This document shows, piece by piece, positions 1 through 9,389 of a stretch of 64,000 nucleotides of DNA. The stretch is from Palsa-892 sp963751615. GTDB taxonomy: Bacteria > Pseudomonadota > Alphaproteobacteria > Rhizobiales > Xanthobacteraceae. Positions within the stretch are counted from its first letter, which is position 1. Every line of letters begins with the position of its first letter. Under the pieces are notes generated by a model. It had not been told where the DNA came from and searched no databases. It worked only from the letters and a program-made list of their open reading frames with translations. The stretch covers positions 1,054,001 to 1,118,000 of the forward strand of contig CAVVVG010000005.1 in the NCBI GenBank assembly GCA_963751615.1, given 5' to 3'. The position numbers were made by a program, and so were the translations under genes.

Positions 1-1462
1 TATCAATCACGACGGGCTTCTGGAATTTCTGCCGGAACTCGGTCGCGACCTTCGCGCCGTAAACCACTGCTTCCGGATCGTCACCGTTCACATGGAAAAT
101 CGGCGCCTCGATCATTTTCGCGACATCCGAAGGATAGGGCGAGGATCGTGCGTAACGCGGATTCGTGGTGAAACCGATCTGATTGTTGACGATAAAATGC
201 AGTGACCCGCCGGTGCGATAGCCCTTCAGCCCTGAAAGGCCAAAACATTCCGCAACCACGCCTTGGCCAGCGAAAGCCGCATCGCCATGAATCAATAGAG
301 GCATCACCATCCTACGGTCATCGGGCTTCGCGTGATACTGATCCTGTTTCGCGCGTACTTTGCCGAGCACGACCGGATCGACAATTTCGAGATGCGATGG
401 GTTCGCGGTCAACGACAGGTGAACACGGTTATTGTCAAACTCACGGTCAGATGAAGCGCCCAGGTGATACTTCACATCACCTGAACCTTCGACCTCGTCG
501 GGCGTTGCCGAACCACCTTTGAATTCATGAAAAATTACGTGGTGCGGCTTCCCCATCACTTGCGCAAGCACGTTCAATCGTCCGCGATGTGCCATACCAA
601 AAATGATTTCCCGCACACCGAGCGCACCGCCGCGCTTGATAATTTGCTCGAGCGCCGGGATCATCGATTCGGCACCATCGAGACCGAACCGTTTAGTACC
701 GGTGTATTTAACGTCAATGAATTTTTCGAAACCTTCCGCCTCGATTAGCTTGTTCAGAATCGCGCGCTTACCTTCGCGCGTAAACGTAATTTCCTTATCC
801 GGTCCTTCTATACGTTCCTGAATCCAGCCTTTCTCCTCCGGCGAGGAGATGTGCATAAATTCGACGCCGATAGTTTGACAATACGTGCGTTGCAAAATCG
901 CGATCATCTCACGCACGCTCGCAAATTCGAGCCCAAGAACATGGTCGATAAAAATCTTGCGATCGAAATCGGCCTCGGTGAACCCGTAGGATACGGGATC
1001 AAGTTCCGGATGAACTGTTTCCGGTTCGAGCTCCAGCGGATCGAGCTTGGCGTGCAGATGCCCGCGCATCCGATAGGCGCGGATCATCATCAACGCTTTC
1101 ACCGAGTCGCGTGTTGCCTGCTGAACTTGCTCGGAGGTAAGTTCGACACCGCGAGACTTTATCTGCGACTTAATCTTTCGATCGATATCTTTTTCGACTC
1201 CGATCCAATTGCCGTCGAGTGCCGCGACTAATTCACCATTCAAGGGTACGGGCCATCCAGGCTGCTGCCATGATGCGCCCCTGGCATTTCTTGTCGCGTC
1301 GCCACGCTCTTCTTTCAAAGTTTTGAAAAACGACTGCCATCCCTCGTCGACCGACGACGGATTCTGTTCGTAACGCGCCGCAAGTTCCTCCAGATAGGCA
1401 GCATTGCCGCCATAGAGGAACGACGTTTTCAAAAAAAGATCGTTGTCAGAACTTCTGGTCAT
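1..1462 (-). CDS. sucA: 2-oxoglutarate dehydrogenase E1 component, N-terminal part (cut by window edge)
   Basis: Thiamine-diphosphate E1 subunit of the 2-oxoglutarate dehydrogenase complex. It decarboxylates 2-oxoglutarate and passes the succinyl group to E2 lipoyl domains in the TCA cycle. The frame opens with MTRSSDNDLFLKTSF and runs without a stop to the left edge, giving about 487 of the roughly 985 residues usual for the family. Visible hallmarks are the N-terminal E1 segment with FLYGGNAAYLEEL, RMRGHL, GMAHRGRLNVL, the SLTANPSHLE motif and the GDAAFAGQG segment near the cofactor site. It lies downstream of sucD with a 117-bp gap and is the last gene seen here of the mdh-sucC-sucD-sucA run. 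sucB would be expected beyond the edge, but that is inference. Identity is secure; only the C-terminal half is unseen. Confidence 0.97.
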   Translation of the reverse strand, partial: MTRSSDNDLFLKTSFLYGGNAAYLEELAARYEQNPSSVDEGWQSFFKTLKEERGDATRNARGASWQQPGWPVPLNGELVAALDGNWIGVEKDIDRKIKSQIKSRGVELTSEQVQQATRDSVKALMMIRAYRMRGHLHAKLDPLELEPETVHPELDPVSYGFTEADFDRKIFIDHVLGLEFASVREMIAILQRTYCQTIGVEFMHISSPEEKGWIQERIEGPDKEITFTREGKRAILNKLIEAEGFEKFIDVKYTGTKRFGLDGAESMIPALEQIIKRGGALGVREIIFGMAHRGRLNVLAQVMGKPHHVIFHEFKGGSATPDEVEGSGDVKYHLGASSDREFDNNRVHLSLTANPSHLEIVDPVVLGKVRAKQDQYHAKPDDRRMVMPLLIHGDAAFAGQGVVAECFGLSGLKGYRTGGSLHFIVNNQIGFTTNPRYARSSPYPSDVAKMIEAPIFHVNGDDPEAVVYGAKVATEFRQKFQKPVVID

Positions 1463-1579
1463 GGGCCCGATCCGGTCGCTTCATCGCGTTCCGGTTCATG
1501 CATACCGAATGCCACTTTTCGGTGAAACATAATGTGGCACGTACAGCATCACCAATTTGAATCGAGAATCTGAGTTTAA

Positions 1580-2464
1580 TCAACCTTTTAGCACTTCTGC
1601 CAGTGTTTTACCGAGCCGCGCGGGAGAAGGCGACATTTTAATCCCTGCGGCTTGCATCGCGGAAATTTTCGATTCTGCATCGCCTTTCCCGCCCGAAATA
1701 ATAGCGCCGGCATGACCCATTCTGCGTCCCGGAGGCGCCGTGCGGCCCGCAATGAACCCGACAATCGGTTTTTTGCGCCCGCGCTTGGCTTCGTCGCGCA
1801 AAAATTGAGCAGCATCTTCTTCCGCCGAGCCGCCGATTTCGCCGATTATGATCAAAGCTTCGGTCGCCTTGTCGCTGAGGAATAATTCGAGCACGTCGAT
1901 AAACTCGGTGCCCTTGACCGGATCGCCACCAATGCCGACGCAGGTTGTCTGACCCAACCCCTCGGCGGTGGTCTGAAAAACTGCTTCGTAAGTCAGTGTA
2001 CCCGAGCGCGAGACGATTCCGACTTTGCCGCGTTTATGAATGTGGCCCGGCATAATGCCGATTTTGCACTGTTCCGGTGTAATGACTCCTGGACAATTTG
2101 GGCCGACGAGCCGCGATTTAGAGCCACTAAGCGAACGCTTCACCTTAACCATGTCGGCCACGGGAATGCCTTCGGTAATGCAGACGATGAGTGGAACTTC
2201 AGCGTCGATTGCTTCTCCGATTGCATCTGCCGCTCCTGCCGGCGGAACGTAAATTACGCTCGCATCGCAATTCGTGTTCGCGCGCGCTTCGGCTACGGTA
2301 TCGAAGACGGGCAAACCGAGATGCGTCGAGCCGCCCTTTCCGGGCGCAACACCGCCAACCATTCGGGTGCCATACTTTATCGCTTGTTCAGAATGGAAGG
2401 TGCCATTCTTCCCGGTGAACCCCTGGCAAATGACCCTAGTATTCTTGTCAACAAGGATCGACAT
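1580..2464 (-). CDS. sucD: Succinyl-CoA synthetase (ADP-forming) alpha subunit
   Basis: Alpha subunit of succinyl-CoA ligase. With SucC it converts succinyl-CoA to succinate with formation of ATP. The 294-residue product has the family's usual length. It begins MSILVDKNTRVICQGFTGK, the N-terminal CoA-binding domain, carries the GPNCPGVI segment, and has the phosphorylated active-site histidine in MGHAGAIISGG near residue 250. The start ATG overlaps the sucC stop by one base (TAATG on the minus strand), which implies translational coupling. Identity is unambiguous. Confidence 0.98.
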   Translation of the reverse strand: MSILVDKNTRVICQGFTGKNGTFHSEQAIKYGTRMVGGVAPGKGGSTHLGLPVFDTVAEARANTNCDASVIYVPPAGAADAIGEAIDAEVPLIVCITEGIPVADMVKVKRSLSGSKSRLVGPNCPGVITPEQCKIGIMPGHIHKRGKVGIVSRSGTLTYEAVFQTTAEGLGQTTCVGIGGDPVKGTEFIDVLELFLSDKATEALIIIGEIGGSAEEDAAQFLRDEAKRGRKKPIVGFIAGRTAPPGRRMGHAGAIISGGKGDAESKISAMQAAGIKMSPSPARLGKTLAEVLKG

Positions 2465-3633
2465 TACTTTGATCCTTTGATCGCGTTCACGATCTTTTGC
2501 GCAGCATCGTCGAGATCGTCAGCGGGAATAACATTCAGACCAGACTCTTTTAGAATTTTCTTACCGAGATCAACGTTTGTCCCCTCGAGACGCACAACAA
2601 GCGGAACTTGTAAGCCGATTTCCTTCACAGCGGCGACAACGCCTTCCGCGATAACATCGCAACGCATGATTCCGCCGAAAATATTAACCAGAATCCCTTT
2701 CACCTTCGGATCGGAGGTGATGATCTTGAAGGCCGCGGAAACTTTTTCCTTCGTTGCGCCGCCACCTACGTCGAGGAAGTTCGCCGGCGCCTCGCCGTAA
2801 AGTTTAATGATATCCATCGTCGCCATGGCGAGGCCCGCGCCATTCACCATGCAGCCGATCGATCCATCGAGTGCAATGTAGTTGAGATCGTATTTGGACG
2901 CCTCGACTTCCTTGGCATCCTCCTCAGTGATATCGCGCAGTGCCGCAACGTCAGCGTGGCGGAATAACGCGTTGTCGTCGAAACCAATCTTCGCATCGAG
3001 ACAGATCAATTTGTTGTGTTTGCTGACGATTAGCGGGTTGATCTCAAGCAGGCTCATGTCTTTGGAGACGAACGCGGTATAGAGCCTGTTCGTGAGATCG
3101 ACCGCCTGTTTGGACAGATCGTCCTTAAGACCAAGCGCCGCAGCAACACGGCGACCATGATGCGGCTCAATACCGGTTGCAGGATCAACGGAAAAAGAGA
3201 CTATTTTTTCCGGCGTGTCCTGGGCGACTTTTTCGATGTCCATGCCGCCTTCGGTCGACACCACGAAAGCGACACGCGATGTCTCGCGATCAACTAGCAG
3301 CGAGAGATAGAATTCCTTCGCGATCGCGGCGCCTTCTTCAATATAGAGGCGATTCACTTCCTTGCCATGCGGGCCAGTCTGATGCGTGACGAGCGTCGAG
3401 CCAAGCATGCGCGCGGCCTCCTTTTTCACATCGTCGACCGATTTCACGACCTTGACGCCGCCGGCTTTGCCTCGGCCGCCAGCATGGATCTGCGCCTTTA
3501 CGACCCACAGCGACCCGCCGAGATCCTTCGCGGCCTTCACCGCTTCGTCGGGAGAGAAGGCGGGAAACCCATGCGGGACAGGTGCACCAAAATCGCGCAG
3601 AACGCCTTTGGCTTGATATTCATGAATATTCAT
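2464..3633 (-). CDS. sucC: Succinyl-CoA synthetase (ADP-forming) beta subunit
   Basis: Beta subunit of succinyl-CoA ligase, carrying the ATP-grasp fold and the succinate site. The product is 389 residues. I chose the start giving MNIHEYQAKGVLRDFGAPVP, which matches the conserved N-terminus of SucC; a longer reading upstream adds seven unsupported residues. Motifs include KAQIHAGGRGKAGGV in the ATP-grasp domain and VNIFGGIMRCD, which contacts the alpha subunit. The gene sits 36 bp after mdh and is joined to sucD by a one-base overlap, so mdh-sucC-sucD-sucA reads as one operon. Confidence 0.98.
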   Translation of the reverse strand: MNIHEYQAKGVLRDFGAPVPHGFPAFSPDEAVKAAKDLGGSLWVVKAQIHAGGRGKAGGVKVVKSVDDVKKEAARMLGSTLVTHQTGPHGKEVNRLYIEEGAAIAKEFYLSLLVDRETSRVAFVVSTEGGMDIEKVAQDTPEKIVSFSVDPATGIEPHHGRRVAAALGLKDDLSKQAVDLTNRLYTAFVSKDMSLLEINPLIVSKHNKLICLDAKIGFDDNALFRHADVAALRDITEEDAKEVEASKYDLNYIALDGSIGCMVNGAGLAMATMDIIKLYGEAPANFLDVGGGATKEKVSAAFKIITSDPKVKGILVNIFGGIMRCDVIAEGVVAAVKEIGLQVPLVVRLEGTNVDLGKKILKESGLNVIPADDLDDAAQKIVNAIKGSK

Positions 3634-3669
3634 GACGGTACGCCTCGATCCCAACGCTCAGACAAGAAA

Positions 3670-4635
3670 TTACTTTCCGAAGTCGGGCGCGATCTTGATA
3701 CAGGCGTCGACGAGCCCCTGAACTGATGTCACGGATTTGTCGAACATAACCTGTTCGTTCTTGTCGAGACTGATTTCGACGACGCGTTCGACGCCTTTGG
3801 CGCCGATTACAGTCGGCACACCCACATACAGGCCTCTTACCCCGTATTCGCCGTTAAGATACACAGCGCAAGGCAACACACGTTTCTTATCCTTGAGAAA
3901 GCTCTCCGCCATTGCAATGGCGGAGGCTGCTGGTGCGTAAAACGCTGAACCGGTCTTAAGGAGATTCACGATCTCGGCGCCCCCGTCACGGGTGCGCTGA
4001 ACAATCGCTTCGATGCGCGCTTGCGTCGTCCAGCCCATTTTGACCAGATCCGGCAATGGAATGCCGGCAACCGTCGAGTAGCGAACAAGCGGCACCATGG
4101 TGTCACCGTGGCCGCCCAGCACAAAGGCTGTCACGTCTTCAACGGAGACCTTGAATTCGTCGGCTAGGAAATAGCGAAAGCGCGCGGAGTCGAGCACTCC
4201 GGCCATGCCGACGACCATGTTTTTTGGCAGACCTGATGCCTTCTGCAAAGCCCATACCATTGCGTCAAGCGGATTGGTGACGCAGATTACAAACGCTTTC
4301 GGCGCGTATTTGGAAATGCCCGCGCCTACCTGCCCCATGACCTTGAGATTGATGCCCAGAAGATCATCACGGCTCATCCCGGGCTTGCGTGGCACACCGG
4401 CCGTAACGATCACCACATCGGCAGCTTCAATACTTTCGTAGGAATTCACGCCGACCATGTTGGAGTCGAAATCCTCGACGGGCGAGGCCTCGGCCAGGTC
4501 GAGTGCCTTGCCTTGCGGGATACCTTCGACCACGTCAAATAGGACGACATCACCGAGATCTTTTAATCCAACAAGGAGAGCGAGGGTGCCGCCGATTTGG
4601 CCGGCCCCGACGAGAGCGACTTTCTTACGTGCCAT
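3670..4635 (-). CDS. mdh: Malate dehydrogenase (LDH-like, NAD-dependent)
   Basis: Oxidises malate to oxaloacetate with NAD in the TCA cycle. The 321-residue protein is of the LDH-like bacterial type. It has a Rossmann motif GAGQIGGTLA at residues 11-20, the substrate-arginine segment GVPRKPGMSRDDL, TNPLDAMVW, and the catalytic histidine in VLGGHGDTMVPL near residue 176. It is the first gene of the mdh-sucC-sucD-sucA run. Its roughly 110-bp leader separates it from the 3' end of zapE and contains an 8-bp perfect inverted repeat. No strong Shine-Dalgarno is visible. Confidence 0.98.
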   Translation of the reverse strand: MARKKVALVGAGQIGGTLALLVGLKDLGDVVLFDVVEGIPQGKALDLAEASPVEDFDSNMVGVNSYESIEAADVVIVTAGVPRKPGMSRDDLLGINLKVMGQVGAGISKYAPKAFVICVTNPLDAMVWALQKASGLPKNMVVGMAGVLDSARFRYFLADEFKVSVEDVTAFVLGGHGDTMVPLVRYSTVAGIPLPDLVKMGWTTQARIEAIVQRTRDGGAEIVNLLKTGSAFYAPAASAIAMAESFLKDKKRVLPCAVYLNGEYGVRGLYVGVPTVIGAKGVERVVEISLDKNEQVMFDKSVTSVQGLVDACIKIAPDFGK

Positions 4636-4661
4636 GGAGGAAATCCGCTTGAGAGAATAGC

Positions 4662-4686
4662 CCTAGGGCCCGAGAATTGCCCTAGG
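4662..4686. repeat. Perfect inverted repeat in the mdh leader
   Basis: CCTAGGGC at 4662-4669 is repeated inverted as GCCCTAGG at 4679-4686 with a 9-base spacer. It lies 27 bp upstream of the mdh start and 59 bp past the zapE stop. Neither strand has a T-run directly after the stem, so it is not a clean intrinsic terminator. It could be an operator, a weak terminator for zapE, or a leader hairpin for mdh. The structure is seen; any function is inferred. Confidence 0.4.
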
Positions 4687-4744
4687 CTCTAGCCCTTTTG
4701 CTCGAATCTCTCAAGCGTTTCGCCTGGGCGAGATATTGGCCTCG

Positions 4745-5915
4745 CTATGTCTCAACAATTCCGCCCATACTGCCGGAATCCATTCCGCTGCGCCGACCAT
4801 GCGGAAGTGCAAGATACGCTCTCGAACGCATTTCAATGAGGCGCGAAACAGTGCGACGAAATTCAAGCATCTCAAACCCTACACTGCCAAGATAAAGCTG
4901 ATTTGGATCGGCAGCCGCAGAAGCAATGAGCTTTACCGAATTATCATAGAGTGTATCGATCAATATGATGAAACGCTTTGCTTCGTTCCGTTTCTCTTCT
5001 CCAATTACGGGAATATTTTCGACAATCACTGTATGGAAGGCTTGCGCGATCCGCACAAAATCCGAAGCGCCGAGCGGCCTCTCGCAAAGATCAGCAAAGC
5101 CGTAGCGGGCGGCACCGCCGCCCGCCTTAGGAACGTGAATGGAACGGCCGAAATGCGGAAGTTCCAACGGCGAGCCCCCATCGCGGACCGGCAAGTTTCG
5201 ACCAAGCGGTATTGATCGCCATGCGTGCATTTGCATCTGCCGGCACGTGCCAAGTCGCAATACCGTCGAGCTTTTCCAATCGAAAATCCGTACGCGCTTC
5301 AAGGTGGATGACCTCAAGTTTTTGCTCAAGAAGCTGTATGAACGGCACGAAAAGGGCTCTGTTCAGTCCCTCCTTATAGAGCTCCGACGGTTGCACGTTC
5401 GATGTCGCAACGAAAATCAATCCGTGCTCAAACAATTTCTCAAATAGTCGGCCAAGGATCATCGCATCCGCTATGTCGGTGACGGTAAATTCGTCAAAGC
5501 ATAGCAACGTTGTCTCTTGCGAAATTTCGCGCGCGACGAGCTGGATAGGGTCCGTGCCGGTGACTTCTCCGTATTTCAACTGATGCCTGTAGTGCCGAAT
5601 GCGGTGATGTATGTCTGTCATGAATTCGTGGAAATGAGCGCGCCGTTTTTGCGCGATGGGCACTTCGCCGAAAAACAGGTCCATCAGCATCGTTTTGCCG
5701 CGGCCGACATCGCCCCATAGATAAAGGCCGCGCGGTGGAGCCGCGGGCCTTCGGGCCATCAGCCAGCTCAGCGCTCCTGATTTTTCGGGCGGGCGATATT
5801 TGCGTAAGTCGCGCTCGAGGCGCGCGAGCCTTCCAACGGCAAAGAGCTGACCCGGATCGGACTCGATCTTTTCCGCCGCCAGCTGTGCAGCATAACGCTG
5901 CGCGATTGCAGACAT
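4745..5915 (-). pseudogene. zapE: Cell division protein ZapE (AFG1-like ATPase), split by an apparent frameshift
   Basis: AFG1/ZapE-type P-loop ATPase; in E. coli ZapE acts at the Z-ring during division. The 5' part (start 5915) reads MSAIAQRYAAQLAAEK with Walker A GDVGRGKTMLMD and Walker B LLCFDEFTVTD. After SKLAG it leaves the conserved path and stops at 5127. The conserved C-terminal half (PLELPHFGRSIHVP, RYGFADLCERPLGASDF, NEAKRFIILIDTLYD, TVSRLIEM) continues in the adjacent frame down to the stop at 4745. Removing one base near the run of five C's at 5175-5179 (five G's on the coding strand) restores a single 389-residue protein of normal family length. No other damage is visible, so this is either a sequencing indel or a recent mutation. 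As given, the product would be a 262-residue truncation that keeps the P-loop. Confidence 0.88.
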
Positions 5916-6144
5916 GCCGTAACGACCTCAATCCAGGGTGAACTGTGCCTATTCAGCGGGACATTCCCGATCAACACGACATACGCATGATTATTGCGAC
6001 ACCGCGTCGATATTGCATTGAAAATTGCGAGTTCAGACAGTCTCGTCGCAAAACCTTAATCCGATAGTCATGTTTTTGCTGCATAGCGGTAATACCTTGA
6101 TTCGAAATCGTAAATAGCCATCTGCAAGGCTGAATTTAAAGGGT

Positions 6145-6729
6145 ATGATGACCATGAATGAGAACCACGAGACCCCCGGCATAATCCGCAAGCTTTGGGT
6201 CGGCGAAACGGACCGTTTTCGGGAACATCTTTTGCGTCTTGATCGGGAGAGCCGCTCCAACCGGTTCGGCTCCCCTGTCACGGATTTTTTCATCGAGAAA
6301 TATGCCGCAACCGCCCTTGGTTCGGATTCGGTGGTCCATGGATATTTCGTCGATGGTGTTTTGCGCGGGTGTGCCGAGCTACGCGCCTTCGGCAAGCTTG
6401 GCCCGCAGGAAGCGGAAGCAGCCTTCAGTATCGAAAAGCCTTTTCAGAATCATGGCGTCGGTTCTGCATTGCTGGGCCGGACGATCCTAACCGCGCGCAA
6501 TCGGTCGATCCGCACACTGTATATGAATTGTCTGTCACACAATCATCCGATGCAGGCCATTGCTCGCAAATACGAGGCCGACTTGCGCTTTGAAGCCAAT
6601 GATGTCGTCGCCGAGATCACCAACCCGCGTCCTGATCCGCTTTCACTGTTCCGCGAATGGATGGAGGATAGTTACAGCTTCACGACGGTTGTACTCGATG
6701 TACAAGGCCGTATGCTGCGTGCCGCTTGA
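6145..6729 (+). CDS. GNAT family N-acetyltransferase
   Basis: About 194 residues with a GNAT fold. The acetyl-CoA pyrophosphate-binding loop reads FQNHGVGSALLGR near residues 100-112, preceded by the beta-4 strand EAEAAFSIEKPF. Three in-frame ATGs (6145, 6148, 6154) follow a GGG-rich ribosome site, so the exact start is uncertain by three residues. The gene is divergent from zapE, with about 230 bp between them, and converges on sdhB. The substrate cannot be told from sequence. I see no further recognisable domain in the C-terminal 50 residues. Confidence 0.88.
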   Translation: MMTMNENHETPGIIRKLWVGETDRFREHLLRLDRESRSNRFGSPVTDFFIEKYAATALGSDSVVHGYFVDGVLRGCAELRAFGKLGPQEAEAAFSIEKPFQNHGVGSALLGRTILTARNRSIRTLYMNCLSHNHPMQAIARKYEADLRFEANDVVAEITNPRPDPLSLFREWMEDSYSFTTVVLDVQGRMLRAA

Positions 6730-6763
6730 AATTTCTAGAAATTGGAATTTAATTTGTCGCGCG

Positions 6764-7543
6764 TCAAAGCTGGCGCGTGACCATCATTTTTTTAATTTCC
6801 GCTATAGCTTTTGCGGGATTAAGATCTCTGGGACAGGCTTTGCTGCAATTCAAGATTGTATGGCAGCGATAGAGTCGGAACGTATCCTCAAGCTGGTCGA
6901 GTCGCTCGCCGGCAGTTTCATCGCGTGAATCGACGATCCAACGGTAGGATTGGAGAAGGGCGGCCGGGCCCATGAAGCGATCGCCATTCCACCAATAACT
7001 CGGACAAGACGTGGAACAACAGGCGCACAGAACACACTCATAAAGTCCATCGAGTTTGCCGCGCTCTTCATGACTTTGCGGCCACTCCTTCTCAGGTGTG
7101 GGGGTTTTCGTGTGAAGCCAGGGTTCGGTTGAGGCGTGCTGAGCAAAGAAACCCGAAAGATCGGGCACCAGATCTTTCACCACCGGCATATGTGGCAGCG
7201 GATAGATTTTCACCGGAGCGGAGAATTCGTCGATGCCGCGTGTGCAAGCAAGCGTGTTTACGCCACCGATATTCATCGAACACGAACCGCATACACCTTC
7301 GCGGCATGAACGACGAAAGGTCAGTGTCGGATCAATCGTGTTTTTGATCCAAATAATCGCATCAAGCAGCATCGGACCGCAATCGTTGCGGTCAACAAAA
7401 TAGGTGTCGATACGCGGATTTTCGTCATCGTCCGGGCTCCAGCGATAGATACGAAATTCGGTGACGCGTTTGGCGCCCGTGGGCTTCGGCCAAACCTTTC
7501 CTTCTTTGACCTGTGAATTTTTCGGAAGTGTAAACTCGACCAT
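6764..7543 (-). CDS. sdhB: Succinate dehydrogenase iron-sulfur subunit
   Basis: Electron-transfer subunit of complex II, 259 residues. Three cluster-binding regions are visible in order: a [2Fe-2S] site (CREGVCGSCSMNIGG, with a further Cys in TLACTRG), a [4Fe-4S] site (CVLCACCSTSCPSYWW), and the remaining Cys motifs for [3Fe-4S]/[4Fe-4S] (CHTILNCSKACPRDLNP). It is the last gene of the sdhCDAB operon and begins 10 bases after the sdhA stop. Identity is certain. Confidence 0.98.
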   Translation of the reverse strand: MVEFTLPKNSQVKEGKVWPKPTGAKRVTEFRIYRWSPDDDENPRIDTYFVDRNDCGPMLLDAIIWIKNTIDPTLTFRRSCREGVCGSCSMNIGGVNTLACTRGIDEFSAPVKIYPLPHMPVVKDLVPDLSGFFAQHASTEPWLHTKTPTPEKEWPQSHEERGKLDGLYECVLCACCSTSCPSYWWNGDRFMGPAALLQSYRWIVDSRDETAGERLDQLEDTFRLYRCHTILNCSKACPRDLNPAKAIAEIKKMMVTRQL

Positions 7544-7553
7544 CGGATGGCTC

Positions 7554-9386
7554 TCAATAAATCCGCTTCTTCGGTTCGATATATTTGATGTCGTTGCTTA
7601 ACGTATAGGTGTGTACGGGCCGGTAGTCGAGCTTCACTTTGCCGGCGCCGCTGTCAAGCCATGCAAGTGTATGCTTCATCCATTTTTTGTCGTCCCGATT
7701 GGGAAAATCCTCGCGCGCATGCGCGCCGCGTGACTCTTTCCGATTAAGCGCTGAGTTCACCGTCACCAGCGCTTGCGCGACGAGGTTGTCGAGCTCCAAT
7801 GTTTCAACAAGATCGGAATTCCATATCAGCGAACGATCCGAGACGTTGATATCCGCCATCCCTGCGAACACACTTTTCATCTGCCGGCTGCCTTCGGACA
7901 GTAATTTTTCGGTCCGGAATACGGCGCAGTTCATTTGCATCGCCTTCTGCATTTTTGTTCTCAGTTCTGCCGTTGATGTCGAACCCTTGGCATAGCGCAA
8001 GCGATCAAGCCGAGAGAGCGCACGATCGGCCGAATTTGTCGGCAACGCCGGTTGCTTTTCGCCCGCATGCACAACCGAGCCGCAGCGTTCCCCGGCCGCA
8101 CGCCCGAACACAACAAGATCGATCAGCGAATTCGATCCGAGCCGGTTCGCACCGTGCACGGATACGCAAGCTGCCTCGCCGATCGCCATCAGTCCCAGCA
8201 CGACCTGATCCGCATTGCCTTTCACTTTCGTCACAGCTTCGCCGTGAAAATTCGTGGGAATACCTCCCATATTGTAGTGCGCGGTCGGCAAAACCGGTAT
8301 CGGTTCTCTCGAAAGATCAACGCCAGCAAAAATTTTGGCACTTTCTGAAATTCCTGGCAGACGCTCGCGCAAGATCTTCGGATCAATATGATCGAGGTGA
8401 AGAAAGATGTGGTCCTTCTCCCTGCCGACGCCGCGCCCTTCATGAATTTCAATCGTCATTGCGCGCGATACAACGTCTCGCGAAGCGAGATCTTTCGCCG
8501 ACGGCGCATAGCGCTCCATGAAACGTTCACCTTCGGAATTCGTGAGATAACCACCCTCGCCACGCGCGCCTTCGGTAATCAATACTCCCGCTCCATAGAC
8601 GCCGGTCGGATGGAACTGAACGAACTCCATGTCCTGCAGCGGTAATCCCGCGCGAAGCACCATGGCGTTGCCATCTCCTGTGCAGGTATGCGCTGAAGTA
8701 CACGAGAAGTAAGCGCGACCGTATCCACCAGTCGCAAGCACCGTCATTTGCGCACTGAAACGGTGGATAGTGCCATCATCGAGCTTGAGAGCAACGACCC
8801 CGCGACAACGGCGCTCTTCATCCATGATCAGATCGATTGCGAAAAATTCGACGAAGAATTCAGCCTTATGCTTCAGTGCTGCGCCATACAATGTGTGAAG
8901 GATGGCGTGACCCGTGCGGTCGGCGGCCGCACAAGTACGCAACGCGGTACCTTTGCCAAAATGCGTCGTCATGCCACCGAATGGACGCTGATAGATCTTT
9001 CCCTCTTCCGTCCTCGAAAAAGGAACGCCCCAGTGTTCAAGTTCGTAAACCGCCGCCGGCGCGTTGCGGCATAGATATTCGATGGCATCCTGATCGCCGA
9101 GCCAGTCCGATCCCTTCACGGTGTCGTACATGTGCCAGCGCCAATCGTCCTCACCCATGTTGCCGAGTGCGGCGGAAATTCCGCCTTGTGCCGCGACCGT
9201 GTGGGAGCGCGTTGGGAAAACTTTCGTGATGCAGGCTGTGCGCAAGCCTGCTTGCGCACAGCCAATTACCGCCCGCAGGCCCGCGCCACCAGCCCCGACA
9301 ACGATAACGTCATAGACATGATCTGTAATTGGATAGCTTCTTCCGCTCGCCGCGGGCGCGGCTCGACTGGTGCCGTTCTTGAACAT
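7554..9386 (-). CDS. sdhA: Succinate dehydrogenase flavoprotein subunit
   Basis: Catalytic FAD subunit of complex II, 610 residues. It oxidises succinate to fumarate in the TCA cycle. The N-terminus holds the dinucleotide-binding motif VVGAGGAGLRA, followed by FPTRSHTVAAQGG, which carries the histidine that covalently binds FAD. HPTGVYGAGVLITEGARGEGG and PTAHYNMGGIPTN are the active-site and capping-domain signatures. It starts three bases after sdhD and ends 10 bases before sdhB, so it is operonic. Confidence 0.98.
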   Translation of the reverse strand: MFKNGTSRAAPAASGRSYPITDHVYDVIVVGAGGAGLRAVIGCAQAGLRTACITKVFPTRSHTVAAQGGISAALGNMGEDDWRWHMYDTVKGSDWLGDQDAIEYLCRNAPAAVYELEHWGVPFSRTEEGKIYQRPFGGMTTHFGKGTALRTCAAADRTGHAILHTLYGAALKHKAEFFVEFFAIDLIMDEERRCRGVVALKLDDGTIHRFSAQMTVLATGGYGRAYFSCTSAHTCTGDGNAMVLRAGLPLQDMEFVQFHPTGVYGAGVLITEGARGEGGYLTNSEGERFMERYAPSAKDLASRDVVSRAMTIEIHEGRGVGREKDHIFLHLDHIDPKILRERLPGISESAKIFAGVDLSREPIPVLPTAHYNMGGIPTNFHGEAVTKVKGNADQVVLGLMAIGEAACVSVHGANRLGSNSLIDLVVFGRAAGERCGSVVHAGEKQPALPTNSADRALSRLDRLRYAKGSTSTAELRTKMQKAMQMNCAVFRTEKLLSEGSRQMKSVFAGMADINVSDRSLIWNSDLVETLELDNLVAQALVTVNSALNRKESRGAHAREDFPNRDDKKWMKHTLAWLDSGAGKVKLDYRPVHTYTLSNDIKYIEPKKRIY

Positions 9387-9389
9387 GCT

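Noticed and set aside
2036..2800. Long plus-strand frame antisense to sucD and sucC
   Set aside because: It mirrors codon bias of the real genes on the other strand, with Arg/Ser/His-rich low-quality sequence and no ribosome site.
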